NCBI GenBank assembly: GCA_032433595.1
Contig: JASWJB010000064.1
Span: 62,001 to 126,000, forward strand
Reading direction: 5' to 3'
DNA: 64,000 bases
Source of the DNA: Conoideocrella luteorostrata
Taxonomy: Eukaryota; Ascomycota; Sordariomycetes; Hypocreales; Clavicipitaceae
A program made the position numbers and the translations under genes. Under the pieces are notes generated by a model, which was given only the letters and a program-made list of their open reading frames with translations, made no database searches and had not been told where the DNA came from. Of this stretch, positions 12,901 to 25,908 are shown one piece after another. Every line of letters begins with the position of its first letter. Position 1 is the stretch's first letter.

Positions 12901-15900
12901 AGAGTGGTAATAACTCTTTAGGTCTTGTAATTCTTTGATTTTATTTATTTATAATATATTCTAGGTTATAATATAGTCTCTATTATTATAGGTTTAGCTT
13001 CTGCCTTATATATCTTGCTTACTTCTATAGTAACTAAGTTATAGCGAAATTTCGCTTCTTCTGAATTATTCTAATACTATTAGTTTACGCTGTTATCTTA
13101 ACGCAAATAGCTAGTCCTCTAGTTAATTAGTGGGTTACTCTCCCTTAGCTATAGATATCCTAGGACTATATTATGTTCTAATATATCTATAATATTATAT
13201 ATAATAGTTTCAAAATATCCTTAAATAATAAATAGTAGGTAAGGAGTCTCTATATTAATTATCCTATTATTATAAGAAAATATTTCTCCTTTAATGTTAT
13301 AAAGTCAATAGGGTTCCCTTTTTATGTTCTAGGGTAGTTAGTAATAATTAATAACTCTAGGTAAGACATAGTTGCTTATTACACCACTATCTATAAGTGC
13401 TTTTACGTGATATCCTAAGATCTTAGCTTTTAATACTAGTTTATGTTATGTTCTGCTATTGTTAGTTTTGCATAGGGTTATTGGTTTTTTTCTTATTAAG
13501 CCAGTCTATAGCCCTTTTATAGATAGTATACTTTGTTTTTTAAATCTAGAATAGTTTCTTTATTAATTTATTTTCTAATTTCCTTATGCTATTCTGTGGC
13601 GTTGTTATTTTTAATAGCTTACTTAAAACCTATTCTTTGTTTATATAAATACATAAGTTATGTATATATTTAGCGTTTTATTTCTATATGCTAATTATAA
13701 TAATAGTCTTTATAATTTACTATGTATTTCCACTAGTAGTTTTGTATATTATGTTGGCACTATTTGTTATAGTAATCCTTGTTTTATTATTATGATTTTT
13801 TAGCTTCTATAGGGTTATCTTTTTTATATAACTTAAATAATTGCCTTGCGTCTTAGTATATTTTAGGTGTTCTAAATTACTATTTATGCTATTCCCTTGC
13901 CTTATTTACTAGATGTTCTAGACATTATGGCAGGTTATATAGATTATAGTTAGTTATTCCATAGGCTTTTGTTCCTAGTAACTGCTTATATTATTAATAG
14001 TTAATGTGTTTTTCTTCTTAATGCTATTTAATTGCTTTCCTTAGTAAGTGTATTTAGTATATATCTGTTTTACATAGTGGTGTTAGTGCTCCTGTGTTTT
14101 AGCACTATAGTGGTGTGCTTGCGTTAGGTTTAAGGATAGTAATATATTCCTTGTTTCTAAGTGTTATTCTCTATTCTCTAAGTTCATAGGCTAGGTATAG
14201 TTATATGATCTTATAGCCTGCTATTTATTTTAGGAAGACATTTAGTCTTGCTTTAATATAAAAATGCGTTTTATATCTAAAGTATACACATAATACCTAT
14301 AAAATATAATAATATTTATTATAATATAGGTATATTTATGGGTTATCCTTAAATTCCCCTAATGGTTCTTATAATCCTATAGCTGCTACTATAAAGTTAT
14401 TACTTAGGATTAAGATTACTATATTTTTTCCTTATAGTGTAGGTTAGTATTAAATAAATATCTGTTTTTGGTTAAACATAAGAGGTTTAGGTTTAATTTA
14501 CGTGAGAATGTTTTAGTATTATATATTATAGTACTCCACGTTATGTTATGAGGTAGTTTACCTATCCTTATTGCTTCCTTTATATAATAATGTTTTATAG
14601 TCTTAGTTAGACTTATTATTACTGCTACTGCCTTTAGGTGTATCTTAATCCTAATCTATAGTGTTAAATAAGCTAGTGTTATTAACACTCAGTGCCCTTT
14701 CTCCTTGTAGCTATGTGAGAAGTTATATAGCTTTTTCTTCTTATTATTAAAGGTTATCTTCTATTGCTTATTATGCTTTATTTATTTCTGTTTAGATTTC
14801 TTAGTAGGTTTATTGTTTAATTTATTAAGGTTTAGTTCCTTATTCCCTTTTTAGTAAAGGAATTCTGCTAGTTATAGCTAAGGTTTTCTTAGGCTATTTT
14901 AGAAACTATTTACTACCTTGTTTATCGCTAAGGTGTGTAATGTAGTTATTATTATAGTATTTAGTCTAGTTAAGGTTTTAATGTTTAATATCTATGTTAG
15001 TATTATTAAGTTATTTCTTATTATCTAAAGCTAGTTTCTATTCTTTCTTAGGTTATTTATATTCCCTAGAGAAATATCCTTTTTTCCTATAATTATAGCA
15101 CTTTACCTTTTCTTTATTGAATTTCTTTGTAGTGTCTAGGTTTATTTATCCTAGGTTAGTGGTGTGTGTATATACAATAGGCTCTTATTATTATTTGCCT
15201 TAGTTACTAAGGTTTCTTTGCATATTATTATACTAATTCTTGTTTCCTTAATTCTTTTCTTAGCGTTACTTATACTATCTATTGTTAATATATACTATAA
15301 TGCTAATGTAGTTAGCAAGAGTGTTTAGTTAGTCTAGTTTATAGAGTTTATCCTTAACTTCCTCCTTAAGTCCTTTATAGTATATAGACATAAGATAGGC
15401 TTATTCCCATGGAAGTTTAGAGATTATCTATAAGAATATTACAGAATATTTAGATACTAATCCTTTTTATTATAGGTTTTATAGTTTACTTTCTGCCTCT
15501 TGTTCTTTATCTATAGTTCTAAAAGTCTAATAAATAGAGTTCTTAAATTCTTAATAAGATAAGAAAATATAAACTATGTCTAGTTTATAGGTTCCTAAGA
15601 AAGAGTTTTCTATATAATCACATAACATGGGTTTAAACTAAGAGAGTATAGGTCTAGTAAGTCTGCCTATAGTATACTATACTCTAGATACCTTATTTTT
15701 AAATTACACTAAGAAATACATAAAGTAAGCTTAAAGTTAGGTAAGGAATAATTATAAGGTACCTATAGTACTATTAAATAATCCTAGTGGTATAGGCTTT
15801 AGTATTTCTCCTAGGTCTTTGCCCTTTATAGCAAAGGTAGTAAGTCTATTAAGTTTATTAATCTAGCCTTAGTATATATTAGCTTATTCTTGCATACACT
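9981..15900 (-). pseudogene. Gag-Pol remnant of element 1
   Basis: Read on the minus strand from right to left. A Gag zinc knuckle lies at 15059-15100 and reads CYNYRKKGYFSREYK; a standard CX2CX4HX4C knuckle is recovered if Tyr replaced Cys or His by G-to-A or C-to-T changes. The reverse-transcriptase active-site box near 12221-12251 reads YLNNILIF, where YLDD is expected. An integrase segment near 10985-11040 reads KAFRHKPYRHL. Nearly all glutamine codons have become TAA or TAG. The interval 9981-10280 between the end of pol and the antisense gene has no recognisable coding content. The protein cannot be made in its present state. Confidence 0.75.
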
Positions 15901-16119
15901 AAGCTATTTTGCCTATGCGTTATTTAGCTTATTTAATCTAACTTTAAAGGAGTTAAATCGCATTATTGCGTTTATTATTAGAGTTAATATCTATAGTATC
16001 TTAGGGATCCTTCTCCTTTCCTTTAGAGCTTAATCTATGCTTAGAGTTAGGAGCTATGTTAATAGTATAAGGTATTACTTAGAGTAACGTAGTGTAAGTC
16101 TAAATAAGAGTCTTTAATA

Positions 16120-16544
16120 TATAATAGCTGTGGTTAGTTCCTAAGGGATAAACCTAAGTCATGGTTTATATTGGCAGAGATTACAGGGCGTTATATATTC
16201 TAAGCAAAGAGATGTTATGTCGCAATGGTTTAGGTGATTAGTAGATATAGATAAATAATTGTAATAATTAAATAACTAGTTGAAGACTAACTATCTAAGA
16301 TATCTAAAGAGTGTAATTTGGTGGTGCCTATATAGTAGGTGGTTCACTAATGGTTCACGCGAACCATGGGTGACACTATGTGTGTTTACGAGAAACGGTT
16401 CACCGATGGTTCACGCGAACCTTGGGTGAATCCTTCTGTAATCCCCGGAACATTCCCTGTTCTGTGCCGTAGGTCACGTGGAGTGGTGGGGGTTTGGCGC
16501 CCCGCGGTCGGCCTTCTTGCAGCCCGCTAACCAGGGTCGTAACA
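16120..16544 (-). repeat. LTR of element 1 (right; 5' LTR of the element)
   Basis: 425 bp, ending GTCGTAACA like the left copy. Its first ~200 bp (inner side) carry many C-to-T and G-to-A changes relative to the left LTR (for example the terminal TGTGACGG reads TATAATAG), while the outer ~210 bp are almost identical to it. The TSD TATTT follows at 16545. Confidence 0.9.
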
Positions 16545-17773
16545 TATTTTTAGTTTTTTTGGATTTTATATATATATTATTTTTCCTAAAATACCTTAAT
16601 TATAGCTATAATTTAGCTAAGTTTAGTGTTATATTTATAGCCTTTAATAATTCCTGCTTTAAATCCCTTATTAATTACTACTATACTTACTATTTTATTA
16701 AAAAAGTATATACTTATATTAAGCTTATTAAATTAACTTCCTTTTATAGCTTATTTATAGCTAAGCTTAATAAGGAGTTATAATAATATATTAAGTATTA
16801 TATTAAGTGTTTTTAGGATATAAAAGATTTTAAGGTTAAATTAAAATAAATAATTAAAAACTTTAGTAAGTTTAAGGTTAGCTTTATTAAGGTTTATAGT
16901 GTTTAAAGAGGTATATTTAATAATACCTTTAGCTAGTAAGTAATTTATAATAATATTAATAGTTAGCTAGTTTAATTAAACTATTTTTCTAAGTTTTTTA
17001 ATACTTTATATTATTATAGCTACCTTTACTTTTATAAATTTATATTATTCTTTAATAACTAAGGTTAACCTTAAAAGAAATAAAATTAGCTTTAATTTCT
17101 TAAGTTTAATATCTTTTTTTAGTATATTAGTTTTATTTTATTTCTTATATAATTAAAATATATATAAGCTAAACCCTTTTTTATAAGTATTAATTTTAAG
17201 GAAAAGTAATTTTTTTAAATTATAATAATATAAAATAAGCTTTTTATTAAGTAATATTTTTATCTCTTAAAAAGCTTAAATCTTCTTTTTATTAAGTATA
17301 AATATTATTTATTATATTTTTTATTTTCTTATAAGTTTAAAAAGTCTTATAAAAGTGCTTTTTTTTAAGCTTATTATAAAAGCTATATTTTTTACTTTTA
17401 AAAAGGTTAAATTTATAAATTAAACTAAGGGATTTTTTTCTATAAAAATCTAGCTATTTTAATAAAGGTTTTAGGTAATAATAAGTTATTTAGGAATTTT
17501 ATTTTACTAAAAGCCTTAATTTAATTTAGTATATTAATAATTCCTTTATTATTTATAATAAAACCTAATAATTAAATAGCAAAATAGCTAATAAATAACT
17601 TTTTAGCTTTAATTATTAGCTTATTTTCTTTAATAATATAAAGAATTACTATAAGATACTTAAGATAGTCCTTTAAACTATTAAAAAAGATAATTATATT
17701 ATTAATGTAAATATATATAAAGTCCTTATAGTCTCTAAATAGTTAGTTTATATATTATTAAGTATAAGCTAAT
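16545..17773 (-). pseudogene. Old Gypsy element, reverse transcriptase remnant
   Basis: On the minus strand, about 17460-17730 encodes a decayed reverse transcriptase. YIYINNIIIFF corresponds to the Gypsy box with YIDD, and SLKDYLKYL and LLGFIINNKGI match the segments that follow it in Ty3/Gypsy RTs. The Asp-to-Asn changes and the stops are G-to-A type. It reads in the same direction as the integrase remnant at 7400-8712, so the two are plausibly one older element split by element 1. A plus-strand open frame at 16478-16783 crosses the LTR edge and is not a gene. Confidence 0.6.
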
Positions 17774-17891
17774 ATAAGGTTATTGTTCTTCTATCTACTA
17801 ACGGGCAAGATTCGATCTTTTATAAGTTGGATCCGTCACGTGAGTAACTAGTATAGCTTACGTTAAATCTAGCTATCTATTTTACGCAACA
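17774..17891. repeat. LTR fragment, same family as 3939-4214
   Basis: 118 bp matching the right end of the solo LTR at 3939-4214, ending TTTTACGCAACA. Unlike its surroundings it retains CG, CA and TG dinucleotides (for example GGATCCGTCACGTGAG), so it escaped most RIP. The left part of the LTR is missing. Confidence 0.6.
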
Positions 17892-18521
17892 AATATTTAT
17901 AAATTCTTTACTTTTATAAGTCTAGCTAATTTAGCTATTAATAATAGTACTTATATTATTGGTTTATAAAATACTTTTTTATTTATATTTTAGTAAACTT
18001 ACTATTTACTATTTAATATATTTTTAATTATTATTTTAATACCTTTTCTTTTTATATTTATATAGGGTATTTTTAAAATACCTGAATTATTAAGGTTTTC
18101 CTTAGTATTAAAGAATTATAGCTATAAGCCTTTATAATAAGTAATTCTAAATTTAAGTAACTAAAATTATACTAAAAAAGTATATATTAATTTATTAACC
18201 TTACTTTTATTTTAGTTATAGAAAAACTATATATATTTAGGGGAAAGTTAAGTGCTAAAGTATTTAAAATGTCCTAAATAAAGCTATAAAATAATAAAAA
18301 GTATAATTAAATATATTTTCTACAGTATTAAATAGTAATAACTAAAGATTTATTATAAATATACTATATTCTTAAGTGTATTCTAGAAAATTTACTTTAA
18401 TTCTTATAGTGTTTTAATATAGTAACTTATGTTTTAAAATTAAGTAAATTATTTTCTCTTTTTAATATATTTCTTAGTATTATTTAACTTTTTAATAATA
18501 TTTAATTCTTTATTAGTGTCT
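17892..18521. repeat. RIP-degraded AT-rich remnant between the two Gypsy elements
   Basis: AT-rich and CA/TG-depleted, with no gene. It continues up to the target site of element 2 and contains TGTCT at its right edge. Possibly a further part of the old Gypsy or a Copia-type element; too decayed to say. Confidence 0.6.
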
Positions 18522-18943
18522 TGTGACGGCCGTGGTTGGTTCCCAAGGGATAAACCTTAGTCGTGGTTTATGTTAGCAGAGATTACAGGGCATCGTACGT
18601 TCTAAGCAAAAAGATGTCACGTCGCAATAGTTAGATGATCAATAGATACAGGTAAACAATTGTAATAATTAAATGACTATTGAAGACTAACTATCTAAGA
18701 TATCTAAAGAGTGTAATTTAGTAATGCCTATATAGTAAGTGGTTTACTGTTAGTTCACGCGAACTCAGGTGAACTTATGTATACTATAGGGGAGGGTTCA
18801 CTAGGGATTCACGTAAACTAAAGCAAACTTAGTTATGTCCCTTCACGGAATATCTCAGGCTTTGTCCGCAGGTCACGTGTAGAGGTAGGGTTTTAGCGCC
18901 CTATGGCTAACCTTCTTATAGCCCGCTAGCCAGGGTTATAACA
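18522..18943 (-). repeat. LTR of element 2 (left; 3' LTR of the element)
   Basis: Begins TGTGACGGCCGTGG and ends GGTTATAACA. The outer (left) half is close to the element 1 sequence and little mutated; the inner (right) half shows many C-to-T and G-to-A differences from its partner at 25909-26330. A purine-rich minus-strand run (AAAGAGGGGACATTG) follows at 18944. Confidence 0.9.
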
Positions 18944-19072
18944 CAATGTCCCCTCTTTAATAGTCTTATCCTTAAGACCTAGTATTATTTTATAAATAGG
19001 TTACTGCCTATTAGTTATTATTTAGTAGGTTCCTTTCTTTCTTTATCTTCCTAGTGATATACTACTTACACT

Positions 19073-19760
19073 ATGCCTAACTATATAGAGAAATCCCAAG
19101 CAAAGTTAAAATCTGCTATTAACCACGCTATTATATTAGCTTTTATCTTTAAACATAGTTTTAAAGTATTACTATGTTCTTATTATAAATAGAGGGGTCT
19201 CCCTTATATTACTATAGAGAACAAAAATTACTATTTACTATGCTATTTTTTAGGTTATTCTTACGATAGTTCTTTAACTCTAATAGTAAATAGTATATTT
19301 CCTTTCTTTTGTTATTTCTTATTGCTTAACCCTTTTCCTAGTTACTTAAATCTCTAAGGAACTATAATGTTTAGAACATAAAGAAGAAGTAGCTAAAGAG
19401 CTATTAATTAAGTATTATTAAAAACATTAATAGGAGATAAATAAGGCTTTTAACTATTTAATGTAACTTTATTGCATAAAGCATTAATTACGCAAGAAAA
19501 GCATAATAATAGTAAAATAGGAGATAAACTCCCTAGAGGAGTTAAAGGAAACAAAGAAATAAGAGGAAAAGGCTTATTAAGCTAAACTTGCTAAAGTATA
19601 GTAGCAAGAGTCTAAGGCTATCTATAATGTATAAGAGTAGGGGGGTGCTAGTGTTTTAGACTAGGAGTTTATTTTACGAGATATAAGCATAGAGATCCCT
19701 AATATATTATTATAGCGTTTATTCTTAATTAAATTATTATATTATAGCCTTATAATTTTC
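19073..19760 (+). pseudogene. Antisense Zn-cluster gene of element 2, heavily RIPed
   Basis: This is the counterpart of the gene at 9269-9980. The start ATG is kept, followed by a recognisable N-terminus (IEKSQAKLKSAINHA), but several of the cluster cysteines now read Tyr (TGC or TGT changed to TAC or TAT), and stop codons interrupt both the cysteine array and the coiled-coil exon. Comparing it with element 1 shows directly what RIP did to this gene. Confidence 0.6.
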
Positions 19761-22700
19761 TAAATTTTAGACTAATTCCTATGTGTTTTCTTCTAATTTA
19801 TATCCTTTTTATTTAATAAGGTATTATTATTGTTTCCCTTTCTTTTATTTATTTATTATTTATTTTACCTTATATTTTATTTTATTTAAGACTTTAATGT
19901 CTTCTTTAGCTAGTGTGTTTTTTAGTGCTAGTTTAAGGAGTAAAATATAGAATATTAGGTATATTTATATTATTATTAATAATAAGAGTTTATAGTTATT
20001 CTCTAAAATTCACTATTTTACCTTAAAAGGTCCTAATTTTTTATGATTTAATTTATTACTTAGTTATATTATTTTAATGTTTTATTAAAGTAAGTAAACT
20101 ATATCCCTCCTTAAGAAGATTAGTCCCTTTAATCTTTTTTAATTATAGTACTTTTATATTTTAGTGTAAATAAATTTAAGTTCTTTTCTTATTTCTTTAT
20201 GTAATTTTTGTATATTTTTTGCGTTTAATATTGCTTTTTTAGTGTTTAGTCCTTATATAAGTGTTTTAAAAACTTCTAGATTATATCTATAGTTTATGTA
20301 TATTAGTAATATTTTTATAGATTCTATAACTACACTATTATAAGCTAGTTAAGCTATTAGTAATTTTTTTACTTAATTATTTTAATTATAGTTAACGTAA
20401 TATCTAAGGTATTATTCTAATGTTTAGTTTAGTCTCTTGGTTTATCTATTAGTTTATAGGTAATATACTATACTAAGCTTATGTTTTATTCCTAGTTATG
20501 CTATTAATACTTACTAAAAGTTAGAGATAAATATAGTCCCTTTATTTAAAATAATTTCTTTTAGTAATCTATAGTTACTTATAATTATTTATAGGAACAT
20601 ATAAGCTAGTTCTTTTGTGTTACTTACTTCTTTAAATAGTAAAAAGTAGCTATATTTTGTGAGTTTATCTATAACTATAAATATACTATTATATTTAATG
20701 TTTATTAAGGGTTCTTTAGATAGTAGTAATTTAGTAATATAGTTAAATGCAATAAACTCCTAAGGCTTCTATAGCACCTAAAGTGGTTATAAGTGTCTAT
20801 AAGGTTTATACCTAGAGGCTTTGCTTTATATATATTCTATATATTCTTTAATTACTTCTTATATAATTTTCTTTAGTCTAGGGAAGTTATAGTTTTATTG
20901 TATTTTATCTATTGTTTTTTGTATCCCTTAATGTCCTAAGACAAAATATATATATAAGATTTCTATATATTCCTTTTATAGTTCTAGTGGTATCTAGACT
21001 TTTCCTTTGTATTATAGTATATCTAACCACTTTATGTTATATTTTAGTAGTACTTCCTAAATATATTTAATATAATCTTTTATTTATTATAGTACTTAAT
21101 AGTATACTAAATTATTCGCTACTACTTTAAAGATTATATTTAACTATTGTTATTATAAATTACCTTATGTGTTAAACTTAAGTAGCTATCCCTTAATAAC
21201 AGGCGTTCCTATGTTATAGTCACTTCTTTAACTAAGAGCGTTTACTTTGCTATTTTCTAATCCCTTTTAATAAGTAATCTTATAGTTAAACTCTAAGAGA
21301 TATTCTGCTTATTAGATTTATTATCTATTTAACTATTATATAGTAGAGAAGTGTGCGATGTTTTTATAATTAGTGTAGACCTTAGTGTAGTGTTTTAATC
21401 CTAATAAGTAGTGTTAGAATTCCTTAAATAAGTTAATAATAGCAAGGAATTCTTTATTATAAATAGGGTAATTAAGTTCTACTCTATATAGCTTCTTTAA
21501 ATAAAAGGCTATTAAATGCGTTTTTTTGTTATTATTTTTTTGTTTAATCTATATGCTTAGCGTAAAGTTAAATGCATTGGTTTCTAGTTTTACTAGTTTT
21601 TCTAAGTTAAATATAACTAAAACTAGTTCTAAGAGTATTAACTTTTTAATGTTATTAAAAGCTTCTTATGCTAAGTTACTTTATTCCTATGTTTTATCTT
21701 TCTTTATAAGTTTATATAATAATATTATAATTTTTCTGAAATTCCTTATAAATTATTAGTAGTAATTTATAAACCCTAGGAAACTTTATACCTCTGTAAT
21801 AGTTCCTAGCGTTAGTTATTCTTTAATAGCTTTAACTTTTGATTTTTCTATTTAGATCTTATTAGGTTAAATAGTATATTTAAGGAAATCCACTTCTTGT
21901 GTATAGAACTTGCTTTTCTTTGGTTTTACTAATAACTTTGTATTCTAAAATGCTACTAAAACCTTATATATATATTCCTTGTGTTCTTTAAGATTCTTTA
22001 AGAAAATTAAGATATTATTAAGATATATAACTATAAAAATATTAAGATATTCTTATAGTATATTATTAATTATCCTTTAGAATATTATAAGTGTATTTAT
22101 AAGTCTAAATAGCATAACTAAGTATTTAAATAGTTTAAATTTTGTTCTAAAAGCTATTTTTTATTTATTACCTTTTTTAATTTAAATTAGGTTATAAGCT
22201 CCTTTAAGATCTAGGGCTATAAACTAATTTATTCTATATAGTTAATCTTGTAACTTAGCAATAAGTAGTAAGGGTATTTAATCCTTAATAGTAATATTAT
22301 TAAGTTATTAGTAATCTATAATAAGGCATAACTTCTTATTTTTCTTTAGTATAAATATAATAAGGTATCTTACTTCTAAAGTTAATATTTATATATAGCC
22401 CTTAGCTAATATTTTATTAATATATTCCTATAGTGTCTTTAGTTACTTTCTGTTAAGGCTATAGATTTTGTTAAAGGTTATTAATATTCTTTCTTTTAAA
22501 ATAATTTTATAATCCTATTTACTATGTTTTAATACTCTAGTATTAAGTTTCTCTTAAAATAATTTAGTATACTTTTAATATTCCTTTAGGATATTCTTTA
22601 GTTATTTTTCCTTTAATTTAAGACTTTTTTTTATCTTTATAGGCTTTTTTATTATATTATTAATATATATAAGGTCCTTCCTTAAAGTAGTAATAACTCT

Positions 22701-25700
22701 TTAGATCTTATGATTTTTTGATTTTATTTGTTTATAATATATTCTAGGTTATAATATAGTCTCTATTATTATAGGTTTAGCTTTTGCCTTATATGTTTTG
22801 CTTGCTTCTATAGTAGCTAAGTTATAGCGAAATTTCGCTTTTTCTAAATTATTTTAATGCTATTAGTTTACGCTGTTATCTTAATGTAAATAGCTAGTCC
22901 TTTAGTTAATTAGCAGGTTACTCTCCCTTAGCTATAGGTATCCTAGGACTATATTATGTTTTAATATATCTATAATATCACAAGTAATAGTTTTAAAGTA
23001 TCCTTAAATAACAAATAGTAAGTAAGGAGTCTCTATATTAATTATTCTATTATTATAAGAAAATGCTTCTCCTTTGATATTATAAAGTTAATAGGGTTCC
23101 TTTTTTGTGTTCTATAGTAATCAGTAATAATTAATGACTCTAGGTAAGACATAGTTGCCTATTGCGCTATTATCCACTAGTACTTTCTTTACGTAATATC
23201 CTAAGATCTTAGCTTCTAATACTAGCTTATGTTGTGTTCTATTGTTATTAGTTTTGCATAGGGTTATTAGTTTCTTTCCTATTAAGCTAGTCTATAGCCC
23301 TTTTATAGATAGTATACCTTGTTTTTTAAATCTAGAATAGTTTCTTTATTAATTTATCTTTGAATTTCCTTATGCTATTCTATGGCATTGCTGTCTTTAA
23401 TAGCTTATTTAAAACCCATTTTTTGTTTACATAGGTGTGTAAGTTGTGTATATATTTAGTGTTTTATTTCTACGTGTTAATTATAATAATAGTCCTTATA
23501 GTTTACTATATATTTCTATTAATAGCTTTGTATATTATATTAGCACTATTTATTGTAGTAATTCTTGTTTTATTGTTGTGATTTCTTAGCTTCTATAGGG
23601 TTATCTTTTTTGTATAACTTAAATAATTACCTTATGTCTTAATATATTTTTAGTGTTCTAAATTACTATTTATGCTATTCCCTTGCCTTATTTACTAGAT
23701 ACTCTAGATATTATAGTAGGTTATATATATTATAGTTAATTATTCTATATGCTTTAGTTTTAGGTAGTTATTTATAACACTAAGGGTTAATGTTTTTCTC
23801 CCCTTAATACTATTTAATTGCTTTTCCTAGTATATATATTTAGTATATATCTATTTTGCATAGTAGTATTAGTGCTCTTATATTTTAGCACTATAGTAGT
23901 ATGCTTACGTTAGGTTTAAGGATAGTAATATATTCCTTGTTTTTAAGTGTTATTCTTTATTCTCTAAGTTTATAGGCTAGGTATAGTTATATAATCTTAT
24001 AACCTACTATTTATTTTAGGAATATATTTAGTCTTACCTTAGTGTAAAAGTGCGTTTTATATCTAAAGTATACACATAATGCCTATAAGATATAATAATA
24101 TTTATTATAGTTTAAGTGTATTCTTAGGTTATTTTTAAATTCTCTTAATGGTTCCTATAGTCTTATAGCTACTACTATAAAATTATTGCTTAGGATTAAG
24201 ATTACTATGTCTTTTCCTTATGGTGTAGGTTAATATTAAATAAACATTTATTTTTAGTTAAACATAAGAGGTTTAGGTTTAATCTGCGTGAGAATATTTT
24301 AGTACTATATATTATAGTATTCTATGTTATATTATAAGGTAGTTTATTTATCCTTATTGCTTTCTTTATATAATAATGTTTTATAGTCTTAGTTAGACTT
24401 ATTATTACTACTGCTGCCTTTAGGTATATCTTAATCTTAATCTATAGTGTTAGATAAGCTAGTGTTATTAATACTTAGTATTTTTTTTTCTTATAGCTAT
24501 GTGAGAAGTTATGTAGCTTTTTCTTCTTATTATTAAAGGTTATCTTCTACTGCTTGTTATGCCTTATTTATTTTTATTTAGATTTCCTAGTAGGTTTATT
24601 GTCTAATTTACTATGGTTTAGTTCCTTGTTCCCTTTTTAGTAAAGGAATCCTACTAGTTATAGCTAAAGTTTTCTTAGGCTATTTTAGAAACTATCTATT
24701 GCCTTGTTTTTCGCTAAGGTGCATGGTATAGTTATTATTATAATATCTAGTTTAGTTAAGGTTTTAATGTTTAATATCTATGTTAGTATTATTAAGTTAT
24801 TTCTTACTATCTAAAGCTAGTTTTTATTCCTTTTTAGGTTATTTATATTCCCTAGAGAAATATCCTTTTTTCTTGTAATTATAGCACTTTACCTTTTCTT
24901 TATTAAACTTCTTTGTAGTATCTAAGTCTATTTATCCTGGGTTAGTGGTGTGTGTATATATAATAGGCTCTTGTTATTATTTGCCTTAGTTACTAAGGTT
25001 TCTTTACATATTATTATGCTAGTTTTTATTACCTTAATTCTTTTCTTAGCGTTACTTATACTATTTATTATTAATATATACTATAATATTAATATATTTA
25101 GCAAGAGTGTTTAGTTAGTTTAATTTATAAAGTTTATCTTTAACTTTTTCTTTAAGTTCTTTATAGTAGGTAGACATAAGATAAAACTACTTTTATAGAA
25201 GTTTAGAGATAATCTATAAAAATGTTATAGAGTATTTAGATATTAATTCTTTTTAATGTAGGTTTTATAATTTGCTTTTTGCTTTGTGTTCTTTATCTAT
25301 AGTTCTAAATATTTAGTGGATAGAGTTCTTAAATTCTTGGTAAAATAAAAAGATATATATTATATCTATTTTATAGGTTCCTAAAAAAGAGTTCTCCACG
25401 TAGTCGCGTAATATAGGCTTAAACTAAGAAAGTGCTAATCCTATGAGTCTACCTGCGGCAAACTATACATAAGATGCCTTATCCCTAAATTACACTAGAA
25501 AGTATATAAAGTAAGCCCTAAGTTAAGTAAGGAATAGTTATAGGGTATTAGTAATACTATTAAATAATCCTAGTGGCGTAGGCTTAAGTACTTTGCCTGG
25601 GTCCTTTCCTTTTATAGCGGTAGTAGTAAGTCTAGTGAGTTTGTGGATCTGGGATTAGTATATATTAGCCTATGCCTCTATTTATTGTATTATTTCTCCT

Positions 25701-25908
25701 ATTTATTTATTAAGGTTATAAACCTTCCTTTAGAGTGCTGTGATAACCTAACTATAGTTATTATTATTAGTGTTAATATCTATAGAAGTAGTTAGGGTCT
25801 TGTCCTTCCCCTTAGAGCTTAATCTAGTCTTAGTGTTAGGAGCTATATTAATAGTATAAGATATTGCTTAGAGTAACGCAGTGTAAGTCTAAATAAGAGT
25901 CTTTAACG
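19761..25908 (-). pseudogene. Gag-Pol remnant of element 2
   Basis: Collinear with the element 1 interior. A decayed zinc knuckle is near 24850-24890, the RT box near 22015-22045 and integrase near 20760-20820, all minus strand and riddled with TAA and TAG. The open frame at 21526-21759 on the plus strand is a by-product of the AT-rich composition, not a gene. Confidence 0.7.

Larger units (their letters stand above)
8713..16544 (-). mobile_element. Complete Gypsy LTR retrotransposon, element 1
   Basis: Two 425-bp LTRs (8713-9137 and 16120-16544) bound a 7.8-kb unit flanked by a perfect 5-bp target-site duplication, TATTT (8708-8712 and 16545-16549). The coding direction is minus: a polypurine tract lies just inside the left LTR, a gag zinc knuckle lies near 15059-15100, the RT box near 12221-12251 and an integrase segment near 10985-11040. 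The interior is RIPed and Gag-Pol is full of stops. About 800 bp inside the left LTR are only lightly mutated and carry a separate plus-strand gene. The order gag-RT-IN is that of Ty3/Gypsy. Confidence 0.9.

Noticed and set aside
16478..16783. 101-codon frame crossing the right end of element 1
   Set aside because: It spans an insertion junction and continues in AT-rich DNA; the peptide is Ile/Leu/Tyr-rich noise.
21526..21759. 77-codon frame inside element 2
   Set aside because: It is antisense to the pol remnant and a product of AT-rich composition.
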